A stretch of 64,000 nucleotides of DNA from Paenibacillus dauci (lineage in GTDB: Bacteria > Bacillota > Bacilli > Paenibacillales > Paenibacillaceae): the NCBI RefSeq assembly GCF_000971985.1, contig NZ_LAQQ01000001.1, forward strand, positions 1 through 64,000, in the 5' to 3' direction. Position 1 is the stretch's first letter, and each line of letters begins with the position of its first letter. The translations under genes and the position numbers were made by a program. Below are positions 8,894 to 17,985 of the stretch, in pieces. Below the pieces are notes generated by a model that worked only from the letters and a program-made list of their open reading frames with translations, ran no database searches and was not told the DNA's origin.

Positions 8894-11800
8894 ATGCTGG
8901 AGTTCAAGGATATTGATTTCGGTACAGACGATCTAGAGGTAGACATCAAAGAGACAGCTGCACCAAGTAGGGATATCGCTGTTATCGGAATGTCATTTCG
9001 ACTCCCCGGAGCAGAAACGATCGAACAGTTCTGGGATCTATTAAGTCAGGGACAGGATTGTATTTCAACCATACCAGAAACACGTAAAGAATTACTGGAT
9101 CGATACTACAATTGGAAGGAAGGCGCATTGCCCGGTTCGTATACGGAAATGGCTTACTTACCGGAAATTGACAAGTTTGATCATTCGTTTTTTGGCATTT
9201 CGCCAAAGGAAGCCAGCCTGATGGACCCGAATCAGCGCATATTTTTGGAATTAGCCTGGCAGGCAATCGAAGATTCGGGTTATGGCGGAGATCTTCTGAA
9301 AGGCAGCCAAACCGGAGTATACTGCGGATTTTGCCAGCCTGTTGTAGGAACTTATATGGATATGATCAAAAATGTGGACTCTTCCCTGATTGCCCAGGGC
9401 ATGATTGGAAATATGCCCTCCATGATTCCAAGTAGAATAGGATATTTCATGGACTTTCACGGCCCTAGCTTTTTTCTTGATACAGCATGTTCATCTTCGC
9501 TGGTGGCTATTCACCAGGCGGTTCAGGGATTGCGCTCGGGTGATTGCTCTTTGGCTATTGCCGGCTCTACCGAGCTTGTTATTTTCCCAACCGAGATGGA
9601 ACAGAAAATGGGTATAGAATCAACTTCCAATCGCACCAGATCATTTGATGATGATTCCGACGGTACAGGAGCAGGGGAAGGTGCTGTTGTACTGGTGCTC
9701 AAACTTCTTCAGCAGGCGATCGAGGATAATGATCAAATTTATAGTGTTATCAAGGGAACTGCCATTAATCAAGATGGCAATTCTATTGGGCTTACTGCCC
9801 CCAACCCGGCTGCCCAGCAAAACGTTATTATAGAAGCCTGGAAAGACGGCAATATAAATCCGGAGCATATATCATATATTGAAGCTCACGGAACAGCGAC
9901 CAATCTGGGAGATCCTATCGAAATTGAAGGGATCACAAATGCTTTTCGGCAGTATACTTCCAAAAAGCAATTTTGTGCACTGAGTGCTCTCAAGTCCAAT
10001 ATTGGACATTTGGGAGCAGCAGCTGGTATCGCCGGTGTGCTGAAGGGGATTGTGTCACTTCAATACAAACAAATTCCTCCTATTGTACATCTGGGTATGC
10101 CTAACAGCAAAATTGACTTTGAAAATTCTCCGGTTTATCCCAATGATATGTTAAGAGACTGGAACACACAAAGTGAGATGCGGAACTGTGGTGTAAGCTC
10201 TTTTGGATTGAGTGGCACCAATTGTCATATTGTGCTTCAACAGGCTCCAGCGGTCAAACAAGCAGTACCGAAGCCTGCCAATCATTCGTATCTCCTCACT
10301 ATATCTGCCAAATCGATAACAGCGTTGCACAGCCTGGTCGAAAGCTATATTGAAAAATGTGAACAGGAAGACAGTCTCTCGATTGCAGATCTGTGTTACA
10401 CATCGAACAAAGCAAGAGGACATTACCATTACAGAATAGCTATCACGGGTCAAACGATACAACAGCTGCTGCTTGCCCTGCGAAATGTACAGACAGGGGA
10501 ACATGTACACATAACATACCCGCCTTCAGCCGAAACAGTGACAAAAATGAACATAAGTGTAGCATTGTATAGACAGCAGCAAATAAAAGATTCCTCTCTG
10601 CTTGAAGAAATTGCCCGCCTGTATATGGAGGGAGGCATGCCTGATTGGGATCAGCTCTATAAGGATGAACAGCGAGTTCGTGTACGCTTGCCGGTATATC
10701 CCTTTGACCGTGTATCGTGTTGGCTGGATATTCCTGCAGAAGCTCCTTTTTCGACAGCAGAATTATCATCCGGTAATAAAATTGAGCCGGTTCACAAACA
10801 GGTCAAACTCACTGGCAGAAGCAATGGAATGTACAGCCGGCTTGAACAGATTATAGCAGACAGCTGGGGAACTGCACTCGGATATGCTCAATTGGATATT
10901 GATGATAATTACTTTTCACTTGGAGGAGATTCGGTCATCAGTCTACAAATTGTAAATGATATAGGGCTGAAAATTGGATGTCATGTTTTGATCAGTGATT
11001 TGCTAAATCATGCAAAGTTGGAGGATATGGCAGACGCTCTCGAGCAAAAAATAGTAAACGATGCACCAGTGGAAGTGCTTAATATACCAAAAGCTGATGA
11101 ACAGCCTTATTATTTGCTGAGTCCGGCTCAGCGGAGAATGTATATTACAAGCATGCTGGAAGGAGCGGGCACAGCCTATAATATTTATGGAGCGTGTGAG
11201 TTGAGAGGGCGCCTGGATTATGCAAAATTACAACGTACACTTAATGAACTGATAAAACGGCATGAGATGTTCAGAACATCATTTGCTATTGTGGACGGAG
11301 AGCCGGTACAGATTGTTCAGGAATCTGCAAATATTGAAATCAAAATAAAACAGGCGGACAGCAACCATCCGAATATCAAAGAGATTGCCGAAGCATTTAT
11401 CCGGCCATTTGATCTGAATTGTGCTCCTTTACTGCGCTGCGAACTTTTGGCAATTGATGAGCAACACCATATTTTGTTGTTTGATATACACCATATTATT
11501 TCCGATGGTCATTCACAAGCTGTATTTATAGAAGAATTTATGCGCATCTACAATGGTGACATATTGCCTGCTATTAATCTTCATTACAAAGATTTTGCAG
11601 TCTGGCAAAATGACAAATTAAAAGCGGACAGGCTCGAGGAATACCGGTCTTACTGGAAAGAAATATTCAAACAACAGCTGCCTGTTTTAAATCTGCCTTT
11701 TGATTATGCAAAACCGTCCGGACCATACTATGAAGGAGATGCTGTTAATGCGGTTATCGGATCGGATATGCTGGAGAGCATGCTTTTACAGGCACGAAGC

Positions 11801-12445
11801 TTTAATACTACGTTGTATAATGTTCTGCTGACTGCCTACAATATTATGCTTATGAAAGTTAGCGGACAGTATGATATTGTCATCGGTTCGGCAAGTTCGG
11901 GGCGTGAGCACAAAGATTGTGAGCAAATGATCGGCATGTTTGTCAATATGCTGCCTATGCGCAATTATCCAGCACCGCATAAAACATTTGAACAGCTTCT
12001 GGGAGAAGTCACTTCAAACTCTGTGAAGACTTTTGATTACCAGGCCTATCCAATGGAATATATTATCAACGATCTGAATCTTGACCGGGGGAGCAAACAA
12101 ACCAGCCTGTTTGATGTTACATTTACATTCCAAAATTTTGCCTCATCCGAATTGAAGCTTAATCAGTTAACTGTAAAAACGGTTGATTTTGATCTTGTTC
12201 AGGCTCCATATGCATTATCACTTATCGTATATGAAGCTGAGAATGAACTGAAGCTTAATTTTGAATATCAGAAAGCTGTATTCAAAAAAGAAACGGTGGA
12301 AGAACTGGCTCACCAGTTTATGGAAACCCTTCGGTTTATTATGGATCATTCAGGAGAACTTCTGGACAATTTGAAGCTGACAAGTTTGTTTCACAAAGCT
12401 GATACAGCAATTTTGGAGCAGGAAGATACAATATTTCATTTTTAG
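8894..12445 (+). CDS. AT-less polyketide synthase / NRPS hybrid module (KS - AT-flanking linker - T - C)
   Basis: An ATG at 8894 is preferred to the in-frame ATG at 8870, because GGAGAAGGAAGG lies between them and serves the later one. Length is 1183 residues. KS (about 26-440) carries DTACSSS with Cys199, HGTA with His332 and NIGHLG with His372, all intact. A 200-residue stretch then holds the usual pre-AT linker (RIAITG) running straight into the post-AT linker (LPVYPFDR..CW), so the AT domain itself is missing. T domain: LGGDS with Ser680. C domain: about 745-1175, HHIISDG with His866-His867. No KR, DH, ER or MT is present, so one unreduced C2 extension is expected. The KS should accept the chain from the upstream NRPS, and the C domain should pass it to the amino acid on the last NRPS. 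The free AT next door supplies malonate. Confidence 0.95.
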   Translation: MLEFKDIDFGTDDLEVDIKETAAPSRDIAVIGMSFRLPGAETIEQFWDLLSQGQDCISTIPETRKELLDRYYNWKEGALPGSYTEMAYLPEIDKFDHSFFGISPKEASLMDPNQRIFLELAWQAIEDSGYGGDLLKGSQTGVYCGFCQPVVGTYMDMIKNVDSSLIAQGMIGNMPSMIPSRIGYFMDFHGPSFFLDTACSSSLVAIHQAVQGLRSGDCSLAIAGSTELVIFPTEMEQKMGIESTSNRTRSFDDDSDGTGAGEGAVVLVLKLLQQAIEDNDQIYSVIKGTAINQDGNSIGLTAPNPAAQQNVIIEAWKDGNINPEHISYIEAHGTATNLGDPIEIEGITNAFRQYTSKKQFCALSALKSNIGHLGAAAGIAGVLKGIVSLQYKQIPPIVHLGMPNSKIDFENSPVYPNDMLRDWNTQSEMRNCGVSSFGLSGTNCHIVLQQAPAVKQAVPKPANHSYLLTISAKSITALHSLVESYIEKCEQEDSLSIADLCYTSNKARGHYHYRIAITGQTIQQLLLALRNVQTGEHVHITYPPSAETVTKMNISVALYRQQQIKDSSLLEEIARLYMEGGMPDWDQLYKDEQRVRVRLPVYPFDRVSCWLDIPAEAPFSTAELSSGNKIEPVHKQVKLTGRSNGMYSRLEQIIADSWGTALGYAQLDIDDNYFSLGGDSVISLQIVNDIGLKIGCHVLISDLLNHAKLEDMADALEQKIVNDAPVEVLNIPKADEQPYYLLSPAQRRMYITSMLEGAGTAYNIYGACELRGRLDYAKLQRTLNELIKRHEMFRTSFAIVDGEPVQIVQESANIEIKIKQADSNHPNIKEIAEAFIRPFDLNCAPLLRCELLAIDEQHHILLFDIHHIISDGHSQAVFIEEFMRIYNGDILPAINLHYKDFAVWQNDKLKADRLEEYRSYWKEIFKQQLPVLNLPFDYAKPSGPYYEGDAVNAVIGSDMLESMLLQARSFNTTLYNVLLTAYNIMLMKVSGQYDIVIGSASSGREHKDCEQMIGMFVNMLPMRNYPAPHKTFEQLLGEVTSNSVKTFDYQAYPMEYIINDLNLDRGSKQTSLFDVTFTFQNFASSELKLNQLTVKTVDFDLVQAPYALSLIVYEAENELKLNFEYQKAVFKKETVEELAHQFMETLRFIMDHSGELLDNLKLTSLFHKADTAILEQEDTIFHF

Positions 12446-12478
12446 ATGATTGTATATGAAAAAGATGGAGGCAAAAAA

Positions 12479-13396
12479 ATGGTATCTTCAAAAAGCAGTG
12501 TATTGTTCATCAAAATTATAATACTGGTAATCCTATCGCTAATCATTGTCAACGTTCTGAATATAGCTATATATATGTTGTTCGCCGGTTATTATTCGTA
12601 TATTAGTGCTGGTTCCGTGCCGGGAGATCAAGCGATTATGGGAATGGTAGTCGGTAACCCGCTGTTTCTGGCTTGTACTGCGCTCGCCAATATTGCTTTT
12701 CTGGGTATTCTGTTTTGGGTTGCCCGTAAAGTCGATAATCTTCGTCCGATTAATTTATTTATTAACCAACCGATACATAAGCCATTAATGCAATTTGGAA
12801 CCGGAGTTTTGATTGCTCTGGTGACAATGGTCATATTCGTGGCAGCAGGCCTGGCAGCAGGATTATTCGAATTTTCTGCTGCTCAATCTTTGCAGCATCT
12901 GGATATTAAAATGGCTGCATTTCTGGGATGCGGGATCATTTTTAGCCTGATTACCGGATTTTATGAAGAAATCCTGTTTAGAGGATACATACTAAACCGG
13001 CTGTTAAAATGGAAACCTGCCTATGCATTATGGTTGTCCGCCCTGATTTTTATTGTGCCGGAAATGATGAATAATTTTTATATCGCTGATATTCTCGGCA
13101 TTTTTTTGACCGGTATGTTATTTGGTTATCTGTACATTATTACAGGATCGATCTTTGTCAGTGCAGGTATTCACTCGACGCTTCACTTTTTGCTTTTGAA
13201 TGTGGTCGCTTTTCAAAAGTATGATTACGGATTGCCTTCCTTATTTGTTTTCCATTCTGAATATGCTTATTCATTTATTGGTACACCAACGGGAATATGT
13301 ACTGCATTTGTAAATGCTGTATCGTTGGCAGTGCTGTATGTATATAACAAAAAAAGAAATGGAGCACTTGTGTCCAAAGCGGAAGTAAACATCTAA
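12479..13396 (+). CDS. CPBP-family (CAAX protease / bacteriocin-processing-like) membrane protein
   Basis: Predicted polytopic membrane protein of 305 residues with about seven to eight hydrophobic segments. I chose ATG 12479, which follows GATGGAGG; an in-frame ATG at 12446 abuts the previous stop but has no ribosome site of its own. The first family motif EExxxR is present (YEEILFRG) and the last His motif is seen in AGIHSTLH. The middle FxxxH motif reads FIVPE, with Glu where the His normally stands, so protease activity is uncertain. It lies inside the NRPS/PKS operon, 33 bp after the KS gene and 13 bp before the last NRPS. A role in immunity, export or processing is inference from position; CPBP proteins are known as bacteriocin immunity or processing factors and as prenyl-protein endopeptidases. 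Confidence 0.85.
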   Translation: MVSSKSSVLFIKIIILVILSLIIVNVLNIAIYMLFAGYYSYISAGSVPGDQAIMGMVVGNPLFLACTALANIAFLGILFWVARKVDNLRPINLFINQPIHKPLMQFGTGVLIALVTMVIFVAAGLAAGLFEFSAAQSLQHLDIKMAAFLGCGIIFSLITGFYEEILFRGYILNRLLKWKPAYALWLSALIFIVPEMMNNFYIADILGIFLTGMLFGYLYIITGSIFVSAGIHSTLHFLLLNVVAFQKYDYGLPSLFVFHSEYAYSFIGTPTGICTAFVNAVSLAVLYVYNKKRNGALVSKAEVNI

Positions 13397-13409
13397 AGGA
13401 GGCATTACA

Positions 13410-16400
13410 TTGAGCGGTTCTGATAAAACGGTAGAGGTGTTGGAAAATGAAGCGTCCCACAAAGATTATTGGAAAAAAAGACTGGCACATATAGAATCCG
13501 CTACAGGATTTTTGTATGATTACGACAGCTTTGACCAGGAATCACAAAGAAGTGAATATCGAATGTACTGGTCGGAAGATTCACAAAATAAAATAAACCG
13601 ATTAACGAACAAGTCTCCGTACAAATTGCATATGATTGCAATAAGTATTGTTAAAGTGCTGCTGTACAAGTATACCGGTGTCCAGGATCTGGTAATTGGC
13701 ACGCCGATTTACAAACAAACAGAAGTCAAAAGAATGTTGAACCGGTTTTTGCCGATCCGGGGAACGGCAGCTGGTGATACATTGTTCAAGGAATTGATTT
13801 TGCAAACCCGTGAAGCTTTACTTGAAGCAAATACTCATCAAAATGCGCCTGTCGAGTCGATTATGCATAGATTGTATCCACAATCGGATCTTGCAAGCAT
13901 ACCGATGGTCGATGTGATGGTCGCTGTTGATCAGATTCAAAGTCTTGAGGACAACAGTCAGCTGGATTTTGCCTGCATATTTGTTTTTAGCGAGGAAACA
14001 GTAAAGATCAATTATGATTCGCGACTGTATGATGCTTACACAATACAAAATATCGCGAATAGTCTGGAATATGTTTTGAATATGGCTGTTTCCTGTCCGG
14101 AAACGCCAATCAAATCTTTGCAGCTTGTTCCTTATGATTCCGGCAGTATTATTCATAATCAAAATAATAAGGAAACAGAAGTTATGCCACTGCATTGCCA
14201 TTTGGAAAGCCAGGCTGCGGTAACGCCTGACCAAACAGCAATCATCTCGGGCAGCCATTCGATAACGTACAAAGAACTGCATGTATATGCCAATCGTGTC
14301 GCACGCCGTATCCGGAAATTGACTTCACCCAATGACAAAGTTATAGGTATTATGATGGAACCATCGATTCAACTGGCAGTCGGATTACTGGCTATTCTCA
14401 AAGCCGGTAAAGCTTATGTACCTATTGATCCCAGATATCCGCAGCACAGGCTGGAACATATTATGGAAGACAGTGAAATTCGATTGGTGTTAACCCAGGA
14501 TCTATACATGTTTCGTTTTGAAAATAAGGTGCATATGTTAAATATGGATGATGAACCGCTGGATGAAGAGGATGGCAGCAATCTTACGAATACCGCAGTT
14601 TGTTCAGATGATCTGGCCTATCTTATTTATACTTCCGGTTCTACTGGTACGCCCAAAGGCGTTATGATTGAGCAGCAAACGATAGTTAAAACCATGCTCT
14701 GGCGTCAAAAGGAATATGGTTTTAACAGTGAGCATACTGTACTACAGCTTGTGTCTTTTGCATTTGACGGATTTATCGGAGGATTTTTTGCTCCTCTGAT
14801 GAGTGGAAGTACCATAATTCTCCCGCAAAGTGACCATTTGAAAAATGTTCATGAACTGCAGCGAATCATAAGAGAAAACTCGATTACACATTTGCATAGC
14901 GTGCCTGCACTAGCTCAGTTAATTATTGAATCGATGGACAAATTGGGAGCAGCAGCGCTACAGGCTATAACGGTTGGAGGCGATATTACTCCGGCTGAAC
15001 TGATTGAGCAATGCATGCAGCTGAATATTGAACTAATCAATGAATATGGACCTACTGAAAATACTATTGTAACCAGTATATTAAGAAATATGGAAATTCA
15101 GGATCGCAGCTGCATTGGTCGACCTGTTGCAGATACTGTTATTTATATTACCGATCAGGATGGAAATTTGTGTCCGCCTGGAGTGAAGGGGGAATTGTGG
15201 ATAGGAGGAGGACGATTAGCACGAGGATACTGGCGAAACGATGCACTGACAGCAGAAAAGTTTATCCGTGATCCTTTTACCGGAACAGGCAGAGTGTACA
15301 AAACAGGCGATGTAGTCAGACTTAGAAAAGATGGGAAATTGAATTTTTTGGGACGTTCGGATTCCCAGGTGAAAATAAATGGCTTTCGGATTGAGACCGG
15401 AGAAATTGAACGACGATTAGAGTCGTTTAAAGTAATCAAACAAGCTGTTGTCAAAATAGTGGAACAGGCAGACGATACCAAATCATTATGCGCTTATTAC
15501 ACCGCACATCAGCCGATACAGGAATCTGAAGTTCATCATTACCTGTCTGTATATGTACCTGACTATATGATCCCTAGATATTTTGTATTACTGAATGAAT
15601 TTCCTTTGACGGTAAACGGAAAAATTGATCGCAATATTCTTCCTTTGCCCCAAGCTGCAAATAGTATGAACAATAAATATGTTCCTCCAACCACTCCCGT
15701 TGAAATACAGATCGAGCGTGTATGGTGCAAGGTATTAAACAAAGAACAAATAGGCATTTATGATGATTTCTTTGGATTAGGGGGAGATTCATTAAAAGCG
15801 ATTCGGACTGCAGGGCATTTGGCAGAGTATTTTACAATAGCCATTAATGATGTATACGAACATCCAACAATCAACGAGCTGGCACTTCATTTGACTCAAA
15901 TAACGAATAAAGAATGGACTAGTAATACTCTGGATCAAACAGTAAAGGATGTTCAGGAATACGGACATCTTCATACTGCAACAGCCGGAAGCCAGATACA
16001 TCAAGCGGAAAATGACTATATCGCCAAGTCTCATTCTTATGCAGCATCCATATCTCTGGATACCGAAAAACATTACAAGAATATACTTATTACAGGGGCT
16101 ACCGGTTACGTAGGAATCTATTTATTAAGACAACTTTTGCAAAGTACATCGAGTACCATATATGTACTGGTCAGAGGAAAAACCAAAGAGCAATCTGTGG
16201 GAAGGCTCTCAGAAGTATGGCAATTTTATTTTAAGCAGGCGTTTGAGGAAGAAATATGGAGGCAGCGAGTAATTGTAATTGCTGGAGATGTCTCTCAGCC
16301 ATTTTTTGATTTATCGGAAGTTGTTTATAATGAACTCGCTCACAAGTGCGATTGTATTATTCATTCTGCAGCACTGGTAAAGCATTACGGACATTACCAG

Positions 16401-17195
16401 GAATTCTATAATACAAATATTCTTGGAACCCGTCATATTATTGATTTTGCACAGCTGGGTATCAAAAAAGATATTAACCATATGTCTACTACTACTGTTG
16501 CAGATGGGAATATTCAGGGTACTGATCGCATATTGTATACAGAATATGACATGGATCAAGGACAAAAATCGAATAATTACTATTCACAGACTAAGCTTGA
16601 AGCAGAAAAGATGGTATGGAATGCTTCCCAAAATGACCCATCCCTGTGTGTGAAAATTTTCAGATTGGGCAATGTTTCGTTTGAATACGATACAGGTCAT
16701 TTCCAAAAAAATATAGATGATAATGCAGTTTGCAATATGCTCAAATCGTATATGTTATTAAAAGCTTTTCCTGAATTGCCAGAACCTGTACTTAACTTTT
16801 CGTATGTGGATCAGCTGGCAGATTCGATCATAATGCTATTTAACCGGGAAGCTTTGAGGAATGAGGTTTTTCATATGTATAACCCTTATCAATTGAGTAT
16901 AAAGGAAATAGGAAATATGTTTCAGCAGCTGGATCATACCATACAGATCAAAAATATGGACGAGTTTTTGCTGGATGTATCTTCGTATGTCAAAAACAAT
17001 GAGAATAGCCATCAACTCGATCGATTGTTAACGGATATTCATACGCATTCCATAGAAGACACAACTGAATTTGTTCTGAAAAACAATAAAACGATAATGC
17101 TGCTCCAACGCATGGGATTTGACTGGCATAAGATGAACCAGAAAGCTGTAAAGAAAATGGTGGATTACTGGAAAAAAGAAGGGTTTATCCAATAA
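13410..17195 (+). CDS. Terminal NRPS with C-lobe, A, T and thioester reductase domains
   Basis: The TTG start at 13410 follows AAAGGAGG and yields 1261 residues. Residues 1-235 match only the C-terminal lobe of a condensation domain (KDYWKKRL, then the second-half landmarks); no HHxxxDG is present. The A domain is about 250-760 (YTSGSTGTPKG, YKTGD, NGKIDRN). The T domain is about 765-840 (LGGDSLKAI). The last 360 residues are an NAD(P)H-dependent reductase of the TD/R type (NILITGATGYVG near 890, then the extended-SDR YSQTK motif). The pocket by alignment to GrsA reads DGGHIVEIV(K), which I do not recognise. The reductase should release the chain as an aldehyde, or as an alcohol after a second reduction. 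There is no thioesterase in the operon. The complete condensation domain for this module is on the preceding KS protein. Confidence 0.95.
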   Translation: MSGSDKTVEVLENEASHKDYWKKRLAHIESATGFLYDYDSFDQESQRSEYRMYWSEDSQNKINRLTNKSPYKLHMIAISIVKVLLYKYTGVQDLVIGTPIYKQTEVKRMLNRFLPIRGTAAGDTLFKELILQTREALLEANTHQNAPVESIMHRLYPQSDLASIPMVDVMVAVDQIQSLEDNSQLDFACIFVFSEETVKINYDSRLYDAYTIQNIANSLEYVLNMAVSCPETPIKSLQLVPYDSGSIIHNQNNKETEVMPLHCHLESQAAVTPDQTAIISGSHSITYKELHVYANRVARRIRKLTSPNDKVIGIMMEPSIQLAVGLLAILKAGKAYVPIDPRYPQHRLEHIMEDSEIRLVLTQDLYMFRFENKVHMLNMDDEPLDEEDGSNLTNTAVCSDDLAYLIYTSGSTGTPKGVMIEQQTIVKTMLWRQKEYGFNSEHTVLQLVSFAFDGFIGGFFAPLMSGSTIILPQSDHLKNVHELQRIIRENSITHLHSVPALAQLIIESMDKLGAAALQAITVGGDITPAELIEQCMQLNIELINEYGPTENTIVTSILRNMEIQDRSCIGRPVADTVIYITDQDGNLCPPGVKGELWIGGGRLARGYWRNDALTAEKFIRDPFTGTGRVYKTGDVVRLRKDGKLNFLGRSDSQVKINGFRIETGEIERRLESFKVIKQAVVKIVEQADDTKSLCAYYTAHQPIQESEVHHYLSVYVPDYMIPRYFVLLNEFPLTVNGKIDRNILPLPQAANSMNNKYVPPTTPVEIQIERVWCKVLNKEQIGIYDDFFGLGGDSLKAIRTAGHLAEYFTIAINDVYEHPTINELALHLTQITNKEWTSNTLDQTVKDVQEYGHLHTATAGSQIHQAENDYIAKSHSYAASISLDTEKHYKNILITGATGYVGIYLLRQLLQSTSSTIYVLVRGKTKEQSVGRLSEVWQFYFKQAFEEEIWRQRVIVIAGDVSQPFFDLSEVVYNELAHKCDCIIHSAALVKHYGHYQEFYNTNILGTRHIIDFAQLGIKKDINHMSTTTVADGNIQGTDRILYTEYDMDQGQKSNNYYSQTKLEAEKMVWNASQNDPSLCVKIFRLGNVSFEYDTGHFQKNIDDNAVCNMLKSYMLLKAFPELPEPVLNFSYVDQLADSIIMLFNREALRNEVFHMYNPYQLSIKEIGNMFQQLDHTIQIKNMDEFLLDVSSYVKNNENSHQLDRLLTDIHTHSIEDTTEFVLKNNKTIMLLQRMGFDWHKMNQKAVKKMVDYWKKEGFIQ

Positions 17196-17225
17196 GTATC
17201 CAAATTATAATAATGAGAAATGCAG

Positions 17226-17265
17226 GAGACAGAATCCCGTTCAGGTTGATTCTGTCTCTATCTTA
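17226..17265 (+). terminator. Hairpin closing the NRPS/PKS operon
   Basis: GAGACAGAATC and GATTCTGTCTC form a perfect 11-bp stem with an 11-base loop, followed by a short T-rich tail (TATCTTAT). It lies between the last NRPS and the response regulator. The weak tail could allow read-through. Confidence 0.65.
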
Positions 17266-17286
17266 TGAAAAGAAGGATGAAACCGC

Positions 17287-17985
17287 ATGAGTAAAAACAA
17301 AATTATGATTATTGATGACGACCCTGATATTGTTGAGTTTATTCATATTTTATTGACCAAAGAACAGTATGAAGTGATCAAGGTACATCATTCACGTGAA
17401 GCGCTTCAGCATTTAGAACAAGAGGATATAAGACTGGCTATCCTGGATGTAATGATGCCCGATATGGATGGAATAGAATTATGCCGCCGGATTCGGGAGA
17501 AGTATCAAATCCCGATTATTATGCTAAGTGCCCGTGCAGAAGACTGGGATAAGGTGATCGGACTTAGTACAGGAGCAGATGATTATATGGTGAAGCCATT
17601 CAGCTCTATCGAACTTATCGCAAGAGTTAAAGCACAGCTGCGAAGATATACATATTTGAACAGTAATTTGCCTGCAGCCGAAAATCACACTATTCAAATT
17701 CATGGATTAACGATTGATCCGACAGCAAGAAGTGTAGATTTATATGGCAAACCGGTCAAGCTGACACGTACCGAATACGACATTTTGCTGTTACTCGCTC
17801 TTCATAAAAACAAGGTTTTCAGCATGGAAGAAATTTTTGAAAAAGTATGGAAAGAACAGTATTATACGGGGAATAATACTGTCATGGTGCATATTGCCAG
17901 ACTACGGGAGAAAATCGAAGATCATTTGAGAGAACCGAAAATTATTAAAAATATTTGGGGAGTAGGTTATAAAATTGAAGCTTAA
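17287..17985 (+). CDS. OmpR/PhoB-family response regulator
   Basis: DNA-binding response regulator of 232 residues. The receiver domain (1-120) carries the acidic pair in IIDDDPD, the phospho-acceptor Asp54 in LDVMMPD, a Ser/Thr switch region in IIMLSARAED and Lys in MVKPF. A winged-helix output domain covers about 130-230 (LTRTEYDILLLL, VMVHIARLREKI, IWGVGYKI). The start follows AGAAGGATG. It overlaps the sensor kinase by 11 bp, so the pair is translationally coupled. It lies between the synthetase operon and the S12 peptidase; its target is probably the peptidase promoter, possibly also the synthetase operon (inference). VanR/BceR-like regulators have this build. Confidence 0.95.
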   Translation: MSKNKIMIIDDDPDIVEFIHILLTKEQYEVIKVHHSREALQHLEQEDIRLAILDVMMPDMDGIELCRRIREKYQIPIIMLSARAEDWDKVIGLSTGADDYMVKPFSSIELIARVKAQLRRYTYLNSNLPAAENHTIQIHGLTIDPTARSVDLYGKPVKLTRTEYDILLLLALHKNKVFSMEEIFEKVWKEQYYTGNNTVMVHIARLREKIEDHLREPKIIKNIWGVGYKIEA

